From Corinectria fuckeliana (Eukaryota > Ascomycota > Sordariomycetes > Hypocreales > Nectriaceae): 64,000 nt of DNA. The number at the start of each line of letters is the position of its first letter. The stretch's first letter is position 1. Shown piece after piece: positions 1 through 11,374 of the stretch. The notes under the pieces were generated by a model. The model ran no database searches and had not been told where the DNA came from. It worked only from the letters and a program-made list of their open reading frames with translations. The stretch covers positions 371,039-435,038 of the forward strand of contig WPDH01000028.1 of assembly GCA_019137255.1 (NCBI GenBank). Direction: 5' to 3'. A program made the position numbers and the translations under genes.

Positions 1-3000
1 TTGTCCAGGACCTCGTGCTCGACTTCCAGGTCAGGATACTTGTCGTTTGTGAAGTTGGCCGCCTCGCCCAGCTGGCTCTGTGACAAGGCGAGTCGTTTGA
101 CAAGTTTGTTGTAATCGGCGTTCTCGTCCGGGTTCATGGCCTCCATGAAGTCGAAGATGTCTTTGATCCTATAGTATAGTTAGCTTAGATGTTTCGCTCA
201 GTTGCAAAAGATGGAGGCTTACCCGAACTCGTTGGCAACCTTGACGACCTCCGGTGTGAAGTGAGGAATCTGCTTGAGCGGACTGTCCCGATCCCACATG
301 GCTTGAACAACCATCTGCGACATTTCCATCGCGCTCATAGCGTTGAGATGTCCGTCAGATGAGAGGATGTCAACCATGGAGCTAAGGAGACTCAAGACCC
401 GAGAAAGGAGGATCTCCTGATCCTTGGCGAGATCGATTGGCAGCTGCATGCGCGAAAAATGCGCCTGCAGCAGCACAAAGGTCTTAAAGTGAGGCGAGTC
501 GTAAACTGGCTGAGACATCTTGACGGGAATGCGGTCGTAGATGCGCCGCAAGAGGCCATCCTCGTGTCGTCGGATCTGGATTGACTCGAACTCAGTCGCC
601 GAAGTGACGATTTCCATGATGCCCTTCAGCTTCGTGCGATTACTGAGCGACAGGAGGAAGGTCTGCATAGTAATATACGAAATGTTGTAGTATGCGGCAA
701 TCATCGCGGCATTCTGAGGCGACACGGAACCGTCATCCTCGTCGAAATCGATAATCTTGGACTCGCTCAGTTCACGTAGTGTGGTTTCTACCAAGTCGGA
801 CATGTAGTTGCTCAGACCGTCATGCGTCGTGCTCGTCAGGTTGTAGTAGCTAGGGTTTGCCAGCAGCCGTCGGTAGAAGTAGGTGAAGGTCGTCCAGTTG
901 ATAGCATCATCGCCCGACTCGATCATCTTGGTACTGATTTCCGTAACGAAAGCATCGTGCAGGTAGTTGTTCAGGTGCGACTCCACGGGCAGAGCCTCGT
1001 TGAGGAACTTCTTGTAATATTCACGCTTCACCTGGGGAAGCATAAGCACACCTCGACCACGTCCGTCTTTCGAGGGGCGCAAGGCCTTTCCAAACATGTT
1101 CAAGACGTCGCTAAGTGGGTAGTCCACGTATCGGTGCTCGCGACCCTCAAAGTATTGAGTGCCCATGACGATGACAAGGTGGGCTGTGCTGTTCAGCTCC
1201 CAGCAGACATCTCGTGAGGCCACGAGCACTTGAATGGCACCCTTGTCGTAGAGATGCTTAACAATCCTCCTGTCGCTCTGGCTGAGCGCTTCATGGTAGT
1301 AACCAATGCCGTGGGAGAGGGCCTCGGCGAGGGCATCTTCGTGGATACGGTCAAGCAGCGGCTTCATTTGATCGACATCAGCGTGGAGGAACCGATCCTC
1401 GTCGTCGTCCGCAACGCACGCTGCTAGCAAGTCTCTTGCAGTTCCTCGGGTTTGCTTGCGGGTAGGCACGAAGATCATAGCTGGCTTATCGGGCGACATT
1501 TGAGTAACGGCCAAGTAGGTCGGCTTAGCCATTGCCAACATCAACGATGGGAAGTGGGGGTTGGAGAAAGACTGGATGTGAAGCTCCAAGGGCACTGGTC
1601 GAACGTGAGGACTGAAGTTGTAGATGTCGTGCTTCTTCGCGTCAATCCACTCGCCGATATCCCGAGCATTGGCCAGGGATACACTAAGGGCCACGATTCG
1701 CATCGGCAACTCAGTCTGGGTTCGGATGTAGTGCATACGAGACACGATGGTCTCATACACGTAGCCTTGGGTGCCTCCGAGCAGGTGAACCTCGTCAGCA
1801 ATGAAGAGCTCCACCGTTTGGATGTTCTTGCGACGCTTCCACTGCCGGGACAGGACATCCCACTGGGTGGGGGTTGCCAGAATTAGATCGCCCTTCTCTA
1901 GAAGCTTCAGATCCGTGGCGGTCTCGCCAGTCAACTTCACAATCTCCTTTCCGCCATTCAGATGGCTCAGTCGCTTCTGCCAATCCTGAAGACGGGTGTC
2001 AACAAGCTCCTGGAAGGGCGCGACGTAAACGGCTCGGCCAGAGTCACCCTGTGTCCAGTGACGAAGGATGGCGAACTCGGCACAGACCGTCTTACCGCTA
2101 CCCGTAGGAGCTCCGACAAACACGTTTTGGTCCGTCTTGTAGAGAGAATTGAAGGTCTGCGTCTGGATCCGGTTGAATTGCTTCCAGTCGGGGTATAGGT
2201 CGACGTAGCTAGATACCTTCAAAGCGGAGATTGGCAAAGGCTGGAGTTCGAGGAGCTCGGTGTGAGGAGGGAACTTCTCGGGGAGAATAAGTTTCTGGAA
2301 AGAAACCGGTAGTCTCGTCTCAGAATGCATCCACCTATCCGAGATTACGGAAACGAAGTAGTTCGGCGGCATCGGGTCGGTGATGGGGACAGTGAAATCG
2401 ACGATATGCTCGTTCGACTCGGATTCGGCATAGTCCTTGCGCAGCAGGAAGGTATCGTAGTAGAGGATATCTTCACCGTCGCAATCCTCAACCAAGATCC
2501 AGAAGCTCTCAGCGGCGCCGTGGATGGAGTCGTCCCACTCGAAATTGGGAGTGATGCTAAGTTCCACGCGGAGCATGGACCTAGTCATCGGCTGTACTTG
2601 AGTCTGCACATCCACTCGAGGGAACTTGGCGACCAGTCCACAAACAGTTCGGCCTGCTTTCGGCATTCCGAGCAGTTCGCCCATACGGGGAGGGTCGAGA
2701 TCAAAATAGCTGCTCCACGCCACCTCCACTCTCTCGGCCTTCCGCACAATCTCACCTGGGCAGGACGGGAATTGGCGCAGAGGAGACATGGTGGGCCACA
2801 TGCGCTTCTCGGCCATCTTGCAAAGAGACAGAGCCGTCTTTGCCACGGACGCCCAGCCCTTCTTCATGGCAATCTCGAAGATGGCTCGCAGGATTCGACC
2901 GGCGGATTGTGTCACGTACACCATATCTGCCATTAGAGCAAGGCCATCAAGCTTGAGACGTGAAATGTATGCCTGAAGCAGCACGTTGATCTTGGCGTGA

Positions 3001-6000
3001 GACTCCTCGATGCTCTCCTTGACCGGGATAGGGACTCGTCCCAGAAGTTGAGCCAGCTCCAGCTTCTCGTCTTGCCGAACAGGGATGTACCTGAACTCAG
3101 CGCTGAGGGCGAAGACTCTGAAGAGCTCAATAGTCGTGATGCCAGGCTGGATCAAGTTGTTGTAAGTGTCCATGGACCCATACGTGATGTAGTAATGCGA
3201 GGCAACACGGCCCAGCTCTGTCGATTGCATCTTCCCAGTCTTCTCGTCGTATTTGATCAGATTTGACTTCCTCAGCGCCGTCGCAGCGGCATGTACCAAG
3301 TCGACTCGCTTTTGCTCCAAGGCTTCATCCTCTTCGTAATCTGCGCCAACCTGATACAGACCAGGCGAGCGAAGCATTCGAACGAAAAGATACGTGTATC
3401 CCAGCCACTCAACACCCTCGTCGCGCGTCCTAACGTTGCCAAGGACGACCTCGGCGTTGAGATTGTCGACCAGCTTGCTGACAAACTGACTTTCAATAGG
3501 CAGCTGTTGATTTAAAAGTGACAGATAGTATTGCATCTCGCTCTGCGTCGTGATGATGATACCCTCGCCGTACGTATCATACTGAGGTCTACCCGCACGA
3601 CCGAGCATCTGCAGCACATCCTGTGGGCTAAGCTCAACCCAGCTACCTTTTTCGGGAGAGTACACTTGTGTTCCCTTGATGATGACGGTATGCGCAGGCA
3701 AGTTGACACCCCAAGCCAGCGTCGCAGTACACACCAAGACCTGAATGGCTCCACGGGCAAAGAGATCCTCAACATCGGTCCTGTCGATTCTGCTCATACC
3801 AGCGTGATGAATACCGAATCCGTAAGGCAAGATGTCCTTGAGGTCCTTGTCCTCTGCCTGGCCCGCAGCTTCGTTGAGGACTTCGCGGCTACCGGCATCG
3901 TGTCGAAGAATCTGGTTGATCGTGTCCAACTCAAGAGCCTTGTCCCGGATGTACCGCGCAGTCTTAGCAGTCTCTTTTCTGGAGTGAACGAAAATGAGCA
4001 TCTGATTTCTGTTGGTACCGACATGCTCAATAACCTTGTTGTAGGTTACGTCGTTCATGGTCTTGAGTTGCTTGATGGCCTTGCGTTCGGTGACTCCTAC
4101 ATACTCCTGTCGCAGGGGACAAGGTCGGAAAGAACCATCGAAATGGAAGAGACCTTTATTCATATCCACGCGTAGGAAGCTGGCCACATCGCGATAATTC
4201 GGCAGAGTAGCAGACAGACCCAGGATACGAACTGGCTCGCCAGTCTGCTCAGTCTTGCGAATGGTTCTGGCTACAATGCTTTCCAACACAGGGCCACGGT
4301 CGTCGTGAAGCAAGTGGATTTCGTCGATGATGATTAGACGCACCATGTTGGTATAAGTGAGGTCATTTGCCTTTCTGGTGATGACGTCCCATTTCTCGGG
4401 AGTAGTCACAATAATCTGAGTCTCGGCGATTTGCTGCTTGGTGAGCTGGCGATCACCAGTCAGTTCGGAAACTCGAATACCGTAGGACTCGAGTCTCTTC
4501 CCCAAGTTTCCCACCTGCTCCTGAACAAGGGCTTTGAGAGGAGCAATACAGACAATCTTGAATGCATCAAGGTCGATATCGCCCGTGTCGGGGTTGCGAT
4601 GCTTTCCAATCTCTCGAAGAATGGTAAGCATACCCACGTTCGTCTTTCCACTACCTGTGGGAGCGCAGACGAGCAAGTTTCCGTCGTCTTCAAAAGCCGA
4701 CGGATAACACTTGGATTGGATCTTGTTGAGGGATTGGTTGGTGCTAAAAGGGATTCGGGCCCACTCGGGCATGTCGGTAATGGGCATGAGAACATCGCCA
4801 GGCTCGTTTCGCTTCTTGGGTGTGGGGATGTGAATTTCCTCATACCCCTTGAAGGTCCTCTTCGTGGAGCCCTCGGGTAAGCGGACCTTGGGATTTGTCA
4901 TGAGGTGGTTTCCTTGGTCGAAAACCAAGTTTTCCAGATTAATGAGTTTCTTAGGCTGGAGCCCTCCAACAAGATGGCCCTTGGCTTGCTCAGTCTTGGG
5001 AGCATCTGCGGTAAAAGAGGCGGGAACGTCAATGTCCATCTTGATGTCCATCTTTCCCTTCTTTTCGCCGCCTGCACTCTTGCCCTGCAACTCGTTGAGA
5101 ATCCATTGCAGGCCCTCCGAAGCCATCTCTCTCTCGACTTCGGCGCGTTGCTCTGGTGTCTCGGTGCGGGCCAACTTGGTGAGCCAGAATACCTTCTCTC
5201 TGTTCTCGACGAGCTTCTGAACGAGCTCATGGTGTTCGAAATCGAAAAGCTCCATCAGATCATTCTCGATCTCTCGAAGGGACTTCTCCTCACCACTAGC
5301 ATCGTCGGGCTCTCCTGATAGTGTTCGAAGGGCCTCTTTCGTCTTATCCGTTTGTTCGTGGGCATCAGGGTAAAATGAACCGATTTGGCGCTGGAGCCAG
5401 AAGGCATCGATATCTCGGGCCGGTACTGCGTTCTTTGCTTTGTCTTTTTGCTTGCCTCCGGCCGGCGCGGAGTCCAGGATCATCTCGTCGTCACCCTCGG
5501 CGTCGTCAGCTTTAGGCTCTGCATCCTCATCTTCGTCCTGGTCTCCCTCATCCTCGGACGACTCGTCGCGGACTTCGTTGACAATACCGCCCTCGTCATC
5601 TTCGTCCTCATCGTCGAAGGCAACGGCGACACCTTGTCGTTCATCGATTTCGGCATCGTCGCCGTCAGCGCCACCCATGGCAACATCCTCCTCGTCGTCC
5701 TGGGCGTCATAGTCGGTGATCTTCTTTCCTAGGTTGACCAACTCGTTGAATTGCTTTGGGTTCATAGTCACGCCCAGAATGTCATCGATTTCCTTCTTCT
5801 TATCGAGGTCCTTCAAGTCGTCGTCCTTTAGATACTCCAGCACGGCGTCGGCAGCACTGCGCACGACCTCGTGGGGTACATCGCCGAGATTACCCGCGAC
5901 GAGCGTGATAATGAGGTCGAAGGTTGATCGTGTGGCCGCGGTTCGGGGTCGATACGTGATGCCTTCCACCAGGAGGTCGTTCGCGCCGAGGACGCCATTC

Positions 6001-6296
6001 CCCCTCATTTGCGCCTCGCCCTTTCGTCTATGTTGCTCACGGGCCAAAATATCCTCTCCCTCCCTCAGACTTCCTCGCTCGATGTCTGGAAGGCCAGGTT
6101 GCTTCTTCTGCTTGGGCGCGTTTCCACGGCCAACTTGGGCACCCATGTCCTTGATGCTCAAGCGCCCGGCCAGCGACTCCGGGTCACCAGTGGCCTCATC
6201 AGTTCGTCGTGTGACAAACCGACGGTCCGCCTGGAGAACCAGGTTGGACATGGCCGAGTACTTGTATTGCGACACATCTCGATTCGCGTCCGTCAT
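1..6296 (-). CDS. brr2: Pre-mRNA-splicing helicase Brr2 (3' end truncated by window)
   Basis: Ski2-like RNA helicase of the U5 snRNP that unwinds U4/U6 during spliceosome activation in the nucleus. The exon 223-6296 encodes 2024 residues and part of the next codon. An intron at 169-222 (GTAAGC...CTATAG) joins it to an exon that runs off the left edge; 168-1 continues in frame as typical Brr2 (IKDIFDFMEAMNP...). Two helicase cassettes are visible: Walker A APTGSGKT near residue 543 with DEIH near 657, and a second APTGSGKT near 1394 with DEVH near 1498, each followed by a Sec63-like region. A strongly acidic Asp/Glu segment lies around residues 200-280. I chose Met at 6296 (MTDANRDVSQYKYS) because it matches the conserved fungal Brr2 N-terminus. 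The frame is open 24 codons further up to 6368, but that extension looks like leader. The missing C-terminus is about 100-200 residues. Confidence 0.96.
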
Positions 6297-6959
6297 CTTG
6301 GCGGGTGTCGTGAAGCTCTGTTGTGATGGAGAACGCCAATGTTCTCGACAAAAGCTCGCGGAGCTCAACCGTTAAATAACCATGGGCTTTCGTCCGACGC
6401 GACTTGTTCGAGATAGATTCGCTGGCTGGTGACTGAGGCTTCCGCGATTGTTGCGCAGTCGTTGAGTAGGTCTTGTTCGTCGTCGGTGTGGTTCGAAAGT
6501 GGTCGCGATCGCAAATTTCAGATCTCAGCCTGGAAGGCTGCACGGACTAGTCTGCTATTGGCCTAGCTCCACTGCGGCCTTGTAGTTCCTGTGGCTAGTA
6601 CGAAGTACGGAGTAGCATGAATGTGGCGGGTTAGAGGAACAGTAAGCGAGGAAGGTCGCATGGATGCTGCAATAGAAGCGTATTTGATGCTCAATAAATT
6701 GTAACTAGGGCAAATACCTGTCTCTGATATTACAGCTGTTGTTCTTTACGAATGCAGACTGAATGCATGTTAGGAAGCGCGAAAGAACAAGTTGTCAAGA
6801 TCATTGAAAGCATCAGCCACACAGCGGTCTCCCTAGGTACTGCGAAGCGGGTCTATTTACATTCACCCACCGACACTACACCGAGTACTAAACGACCGGT
6901 GAGCATACCCTCTAGGGATAGTCCCAGGCATTATCCTCCACATGAAATGAAATACGACA
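6297..6959. other. Intergenic, divergent promoter between brr2 and the 6960 gene
   Basis: Gene-free 663 bp between two divergently transcribed genes, so it must carry both promoters. An ORF that starts near 6752 and overlaps the downstream start has no family character. I see no RNA gene or repeat. Confidence 0.6.
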
Positions 6960-8534
6960 ATGGCGACCCAGCCTGACGTGCTTGACAAGCTTCAAAGCAC
7001 ACTTGAACCGTACATAAAGCCGCGGGAACAGGTGAACTACATCAGACGCGTCCTAGCGCTACACCTTGGATCTTGCTCTCACGATCACGATGGACCGATC
7101 ACGCAGCCCGTATCCCTCGTGGACAGTCCAAACGATGTCAAGCTTAGCCCAGAATTGAAGGGCGTTCAGCGACAGTACATCGAAGCTCTGAAATCCAACG
7201 TTGCTGCACGGCAAAAGTACGCCGATGTTGTGCAAGCCAACCCTTCGCAGCCAGCCTCACCCAAAGAAGCCTCTTCGAGCAGTGTCGACATCATAGAGGA
7301 GCGAATTTCCCTTCTCAAACTTCAGAACAAACGAGAAAGGCTATCGGCGGTCCAAAAATATCTCGATCTCCTCGTCCAGAAACCCGCGGCTTCGGTTGAG
7401 TTCCTCGATCCCGAGGACATGTTCCACAAAGCCGCCGAACTGCCCAGCGTTCCTAAAGAGGTGGTTAACAGTCTTGTTGCGCAACAAAGCGCTTCGAAGT
7501 CAGACCTCAAGGGACAGGTGGCCCAGCTAGAGAAGACGGTGCTGCGGGCAAAGCTCCTCTTGCGCCGAGAAGAACAGCTCCTACGAGACGCGAGAACCAA
7601 CGCGCAGGGCATACCGGATGTCGTCAGCAACGGCGCCAGGCTAGATGCTCTCAACGCAACTCGCAACGAGCTCATTACCTGGATCGAGACAGAGCTAGGG
7701 AAGGCGTCCGGGGAGGAGGACGCCGACGGGGGTGCCGACGGCGTCTCGAGAAGCCAGGACAGGTTGGCTGCAGACAGCGCTACGATCATCAGTCAACTTG
7801 CTGTCATCAAAGACAAATACGCAAGGTATCTTGCTGACAGACGATCTCTTCTGTCTGCCGTCTCTGAACGGGCTGGGGCCTCTCAGCCACCTGTGCTGAA
7901 ATCCCACGAGCCTACACAACGGACTCTCGAAGTAGACCCAGCTCCAAGCAACTACCTTCTCACGCCATACATCGAGACTCTCCTTTCGTTCTCCAGGAGC
8001 CAGAAGGCCATGATCACACAAAAGTCGTACATGAACTCGACACTCAGCAGGGAAACTAAGGATGCTTGCCAAGTGCTCAGTCACCTCGCAGAAGAAAGCC
8101 AGCTTCTTCCACTGCATCCCATGTCGGGATCGTCCCGACGAAAATCCGGTCTGGGGGAGGTCCTGACTTCGTCTTCTGAACGGTCTGGCTTCACCGGCCG
8201 CGTTCAGCCTTGGGTCTTTGCGGCGGATTCGGCCAAGATCGCCACCCTGGAGGCAGTCGCGGAGAGGGTTGAGGGCGGGCAGGTAGCATTGGAGAGCTCT
8301 ATGAAGGCGCTTCGAGAGATCGATCGCCTGTTTGGTCAAGATCAGGTTGATGAGCCAGAACAAGCCAAGGAAGGGCCAACGATTGACGATTTCTGGCTAA
8401 ACACGGGCACCAAAAACCCTGCCAGCACGAGGAAGCATACAGAAAAGGCAAAGGGAGCGGTGGAAAAGTCCAGGGACGCCTGGTCTGGCCTACATGGAAA
8501 ACTGGGCCTTATCGGACATGAAGACGCAGCTTGA
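6960..8534 (+). CDS. Conserved coiled-coil protein of unknown function
   Basis: Single-exon ORF of 524 residues with its ATG in a good context (acgacaATGG) and a TGA stop. I do not recognise the family. The sequence is mainly helical and charged, with heptad-like stretches around residues 65-95, 110-135 and 180-225, a conserved-looking central block (NYLLTPYIETLLSFSRSQK) near 330 and a low-complexity acidic linker near 245. No signal peptide, membrane segment or catalytic motif is visible. The overall look resembles cytoskeletal or spindle coiled-coil subunits such as augmin or kinetochore components, but that is only an impression. It converges with rfc2, leaving about 140 bp between the stops. 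Confidence 0.85.
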   Translation: MATQPDVLDKLQSTLEPYIKPREQVNYIRRVLALHLGSCSHDHDGPITQPVSLVDSPNDVKLSPELKGVQRQYIEALKSNVAARQKYADVVQANPSQPASPKEASSSSVDIIEERISLLKLQNKRERLSAVQKYLDLLVQKPAASVEFLDPEDMFHKAAELPSVPKEVVNSLVAQQSASKSDLKGQVAQLEKTVLRAKLLLRREEQLLRDARTNAQGIPDVVSNGARLDALNATRNELITWIETELGKASGEEDADGGADGVSRSQDRLAADSATIISQLAVIKDKYARYLADRRSLLSAVSERAGASQPPVLKSHEPTQRTLEVDPAPSNYLLTPYIETLLSFSRSQKAMITQKSYMNSTLSRETKDACQVLSHLAEESQLLPLHPMSGSSRRKSGLGEVLTSSSERSGFTGRVQPWVFAADSAKIATLEAVAERVEGGQVALESSMKALREIDRLFGQDQVDEPEQAKEGPTIDDFWLNTGTKNPASTRKHTEKAKGAVEKSRDAWSGLHGKLGLIGHEDAA

Positions 8535-8676
8535 GATGTTATATAGTATAATGCTCTACGCAGGTAGACGAATTGATCTATCTGGTACTATATGACTAGT
8601 TCAAACGCCGCCCCGAAATCTACCCCAACTCCGTTGTTCGTTTGAGACATGATCAGTGGCTATTTTGCATTATTCC

Positions 8677-9979
8677 TCACTTTTCCCTCATGATAGCCGA
8701 TATCCTCATAGCCAGATCCAGAATCGAAAGGTGCTCATCTGCGCCGTCGACCAGTCGTTTGTCCACTTCGGAGAAGACTAGGACAATTTTATTCTTTTGG
8801 GAGTCCGGGATTGTCTCATCGTATGTGAGGGATTGGTAAAGCTACAACGTGTTAGAGACGATGTTGATTTCAAGGGGAAGAGTTCTCACCTGGCCGACAA
8901 CTTGGCCTGCGCTCCAACCATCTGCCACCATATCCTCGACGACCTTGGAGACAGACTGGTAGGACTCGCCCGAGCTCCGTGGACGTATTGCCTGGACGAG
9001 AGCCTCTATCGTGGGATCCGGAATGACACCAGCGATATCCTCGACGATTTTGACGGTGACGGGCGTCTTATCCACGTCCATATCCTCGTCACCTTCCGCG
9101 TCCTTTTCGGCAGACTGGGCTCCAACCAGACGAGCAGCACTCTGTAGGTAGGTGATTGCCTTTCTCAAATCACCCTCACTACATTTGATGAGCGTGTCAA
9201 TAGCCCCATCCTCCAGTGGCACGCCTTCCTTCTCGGCAATTTCCTCCAGCCTCTTCTTGGCATTGCTTTGGTCCAGGCTTTTGAATCGGAACTTGCTGCA
9301 CCGACTAGCAAGCGGGTCGATGATGCGGGTCACGTAGTTGCAGATCAAGCAAAATCGAGTGATCTTGCTATACGTCTCCATGGTCCTTCGCAGTGCGCTC
9401 TGGGCGTCTTGTGTCATGGAATCAGCCTCATCGAGGATGATGATTTTGAACGGCGGGCAGGGGTATTTCTCTCTGTAGGAGGCGGTCGGGTTGGTCAATT
9501 GCATGCGGGCAAAGTTCTTGACCTTATCTCGGACGATGGAGATGCCTCGCTCATCGGACGCGTTGAGCTCGAGGACCCGTGATTTTATCAGCTCCGGTCC
9601 GTAGAGCTCCTTTGCGAGGGCGAGGACAGTCGAGGTCTTTCCTGTGCCGGGGGGGCCGTAAAAGAGCATGTGTGGGAGCTAAAGATGGTCAGCAATGGCT
9701 GGAGGATACAGATGGGCGAACCACCGACGTTGGAGGCCTGTAGTGTTCTTTGCAGAACGGTAACCGTGTGGTCTTGCGCAGTGACATCGCTGAGTGACTT
9801 CGGTCGGCTGCAGAGCGTCAGTTAGTACGTGATCGCGGACAAGGAAAGCCTCGTTGGGGTGCAGACTATTTCTCGACCCAGGGCTGGGCTTTGGTGTTGG
9901 TGGGCTTTTCTTGTTTCTCGGAGCCGCCATTGGCAGCAGCGGCGGCCTTTCTAGCTTTGAGGTCGAAGAAGCTCGCCAT
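8677..9979 (-). CDS. rfc2: Replication factor C subunit 2 (clamp loader small subunit)
   Basis: Small AAA+ subunit of the RFC clamp loader, which opens PCNA and loads it at primer-template junctions in the nucleus. Exons are 9867-9979, 9729-9807, 8890-9678 and 8677-8841; they join in frame to 381 residues, the usual family length. The protein starts MASFFDLKARKAAAA and reaches QPWVEKYRPKSL across intron 1. Walker A GPPGTGKT is at residues 72-79, the DEAD Walker B at 147-150, followed by the SRC arginine-finger motif of RFC small subunits. The last exon encodes the collar helix (YDETIPDSQKNKIV...). The best match from memory is S. cerevisiae Rfc2 / human RFC4. A cluster of MCB-like elements lies 139-175 bp upstream. 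Confidence 0.96.
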
Positions 9980-11374
9980 TATGGCGTTTCGGAGGGGTTT
10001 GGCGAGGGAATGGCGAGATGTTGCGTAGTCGATCAAGGACTCTTTGGTCGGTGATGGTCAAGGTGCACGTCGGGTCGCTAATAGATGTGCAAGCTTGGTG
10101 CAGTGGAAACCCCATTAACGCGTCGCCTCCATGCAAACGCGCCCCAAAGCGCGTCAGCTCACCGGTAAGTACCTATGCTCCATCCATTAGCACAGCTGCA
10201 AGACCCCGCGGTGCTGTGCTGCTAGCTACCTTATTAGGTAGGCTGTCTGCCTGTAGCCCCACCCCGCCTTCATAAAGTCACTGATGAACATGATTCTAGG
10301 TTAACACTCATCTGCTTGTGAGCTAAGTACTGGCCATATTGCTGTATGAATGAATTTAGATGTGGTATCAGTTCTTATGCGTCTTTGAGTATATTTACAA
10401 TCATACATATCTCCATGTATCTGATACCTACCGTAACACGCACCCCGCCGCTTAAGAAAGGGTTCCCGCTACCACCTACGAACATTTCCCTAGGGAGTCG
10501 TAAAATATCAAGGTAGGTACCTCTAATAGTTAGACCACGATGACACCACCTTCTGAACGTCGTACTTTCACGAACCGCATGCACGCCATTCGGAAATATA
10601 CCTAATGCACGAAGCCTCTTTCCTGTACATACAGGCAAGGCCACTTCTTTGCCTCACTTTGTCGTGGGGAGTCCCATGACTGCAAGGGAGCAAATCACCC
10701 GTAAAAAAAAAACAGTGAATATACTCTAGATGGTTGTTGGCACTGTAGATACAGCACTCGTACTTACCATTACTTGCAACCTTACCGGCTTCCACGTGCT
10801 CTCATCGAATCCCGCATGCAGATACGACTGCTAACGGCAAATGTACATTGGTAGACTATTTTGTACTAGGAATGCAGACTTCAATCAGGTGGGCAATGAG
10901 TGAAACTCACCTGCTTGCCCGCCGGCTGTCACCCAGTGCGTTCAAGTTAAGGCACTGCCCTTTACACCTAATCTAGGCACCTACAGTAAGTAAATAGGCA
11001 GTCACATCTTGCTGTTTGCACTGCTCGGACCCGTCGATGCTGCCTGCCAACTGACAGGACTGCTAATAAATTGCCAAACAACCTAATCAAGTACCTACCC
11101 GCGCGTGGGCCCAGACCCAGCTTGTTATCCACTCCAAGTCTTCAAGCCTGACGGCTCAGCAGCCTTAACGAGGCACCTCCCTTCCTGCACCAACAGCCTG
11201 CACCCGCCTGCTTCACTCTCTCACTCTTACCTCACTCCCACTTTTCACCTTTCACTTTTCACTTCTCACTCACTCAACGCTTGTTGCTCGCGACCTTTTG
11301 ATGAGTGTCGCCGCCTTTCGCAAAGCCTCTCAGCCGTCCGTCTTCCTGCTTCGGTCTGCATCCCTCTAGTCGCC
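9980..11374. other. Intergenic, divergent promoter region of rfc2 and the E2-like gene
   Basis: About 1.4 kb without a supportable gene. The rfc2-proximal end holds three ACGCGT-like elements. The rest is AT-richer DNA with several GGTAGGTACCT-type motifs (for example 10511-10522 and 10974-11000) and a CT-rich leader just before the next gene (11210-11370). Confidence 0.5.
10118..10154. promoter_or_regulatory. MCB-like (MluI cell-cycle box) cluster upstream of rfc2
   Basis: ACGCGT at 10118-10123, ACGCGC at 10137-10142 and GCGCGT (ACGCGC on the minus strand) at 10149-10154, 139-175 bp upstream of the rfc2 start codon. ACGCGT is the MBF binding site that drives G1/S expression of replication genes in yeasts. 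Its function here is inferred. Confidence 0.5.

Noticed and set aside
822..6326. Many plus-strand ORFs of 60-220 codons across the brr2 region
   Set aside because: They are antisense shadows of the continuous Brr2 frame and have no family features.
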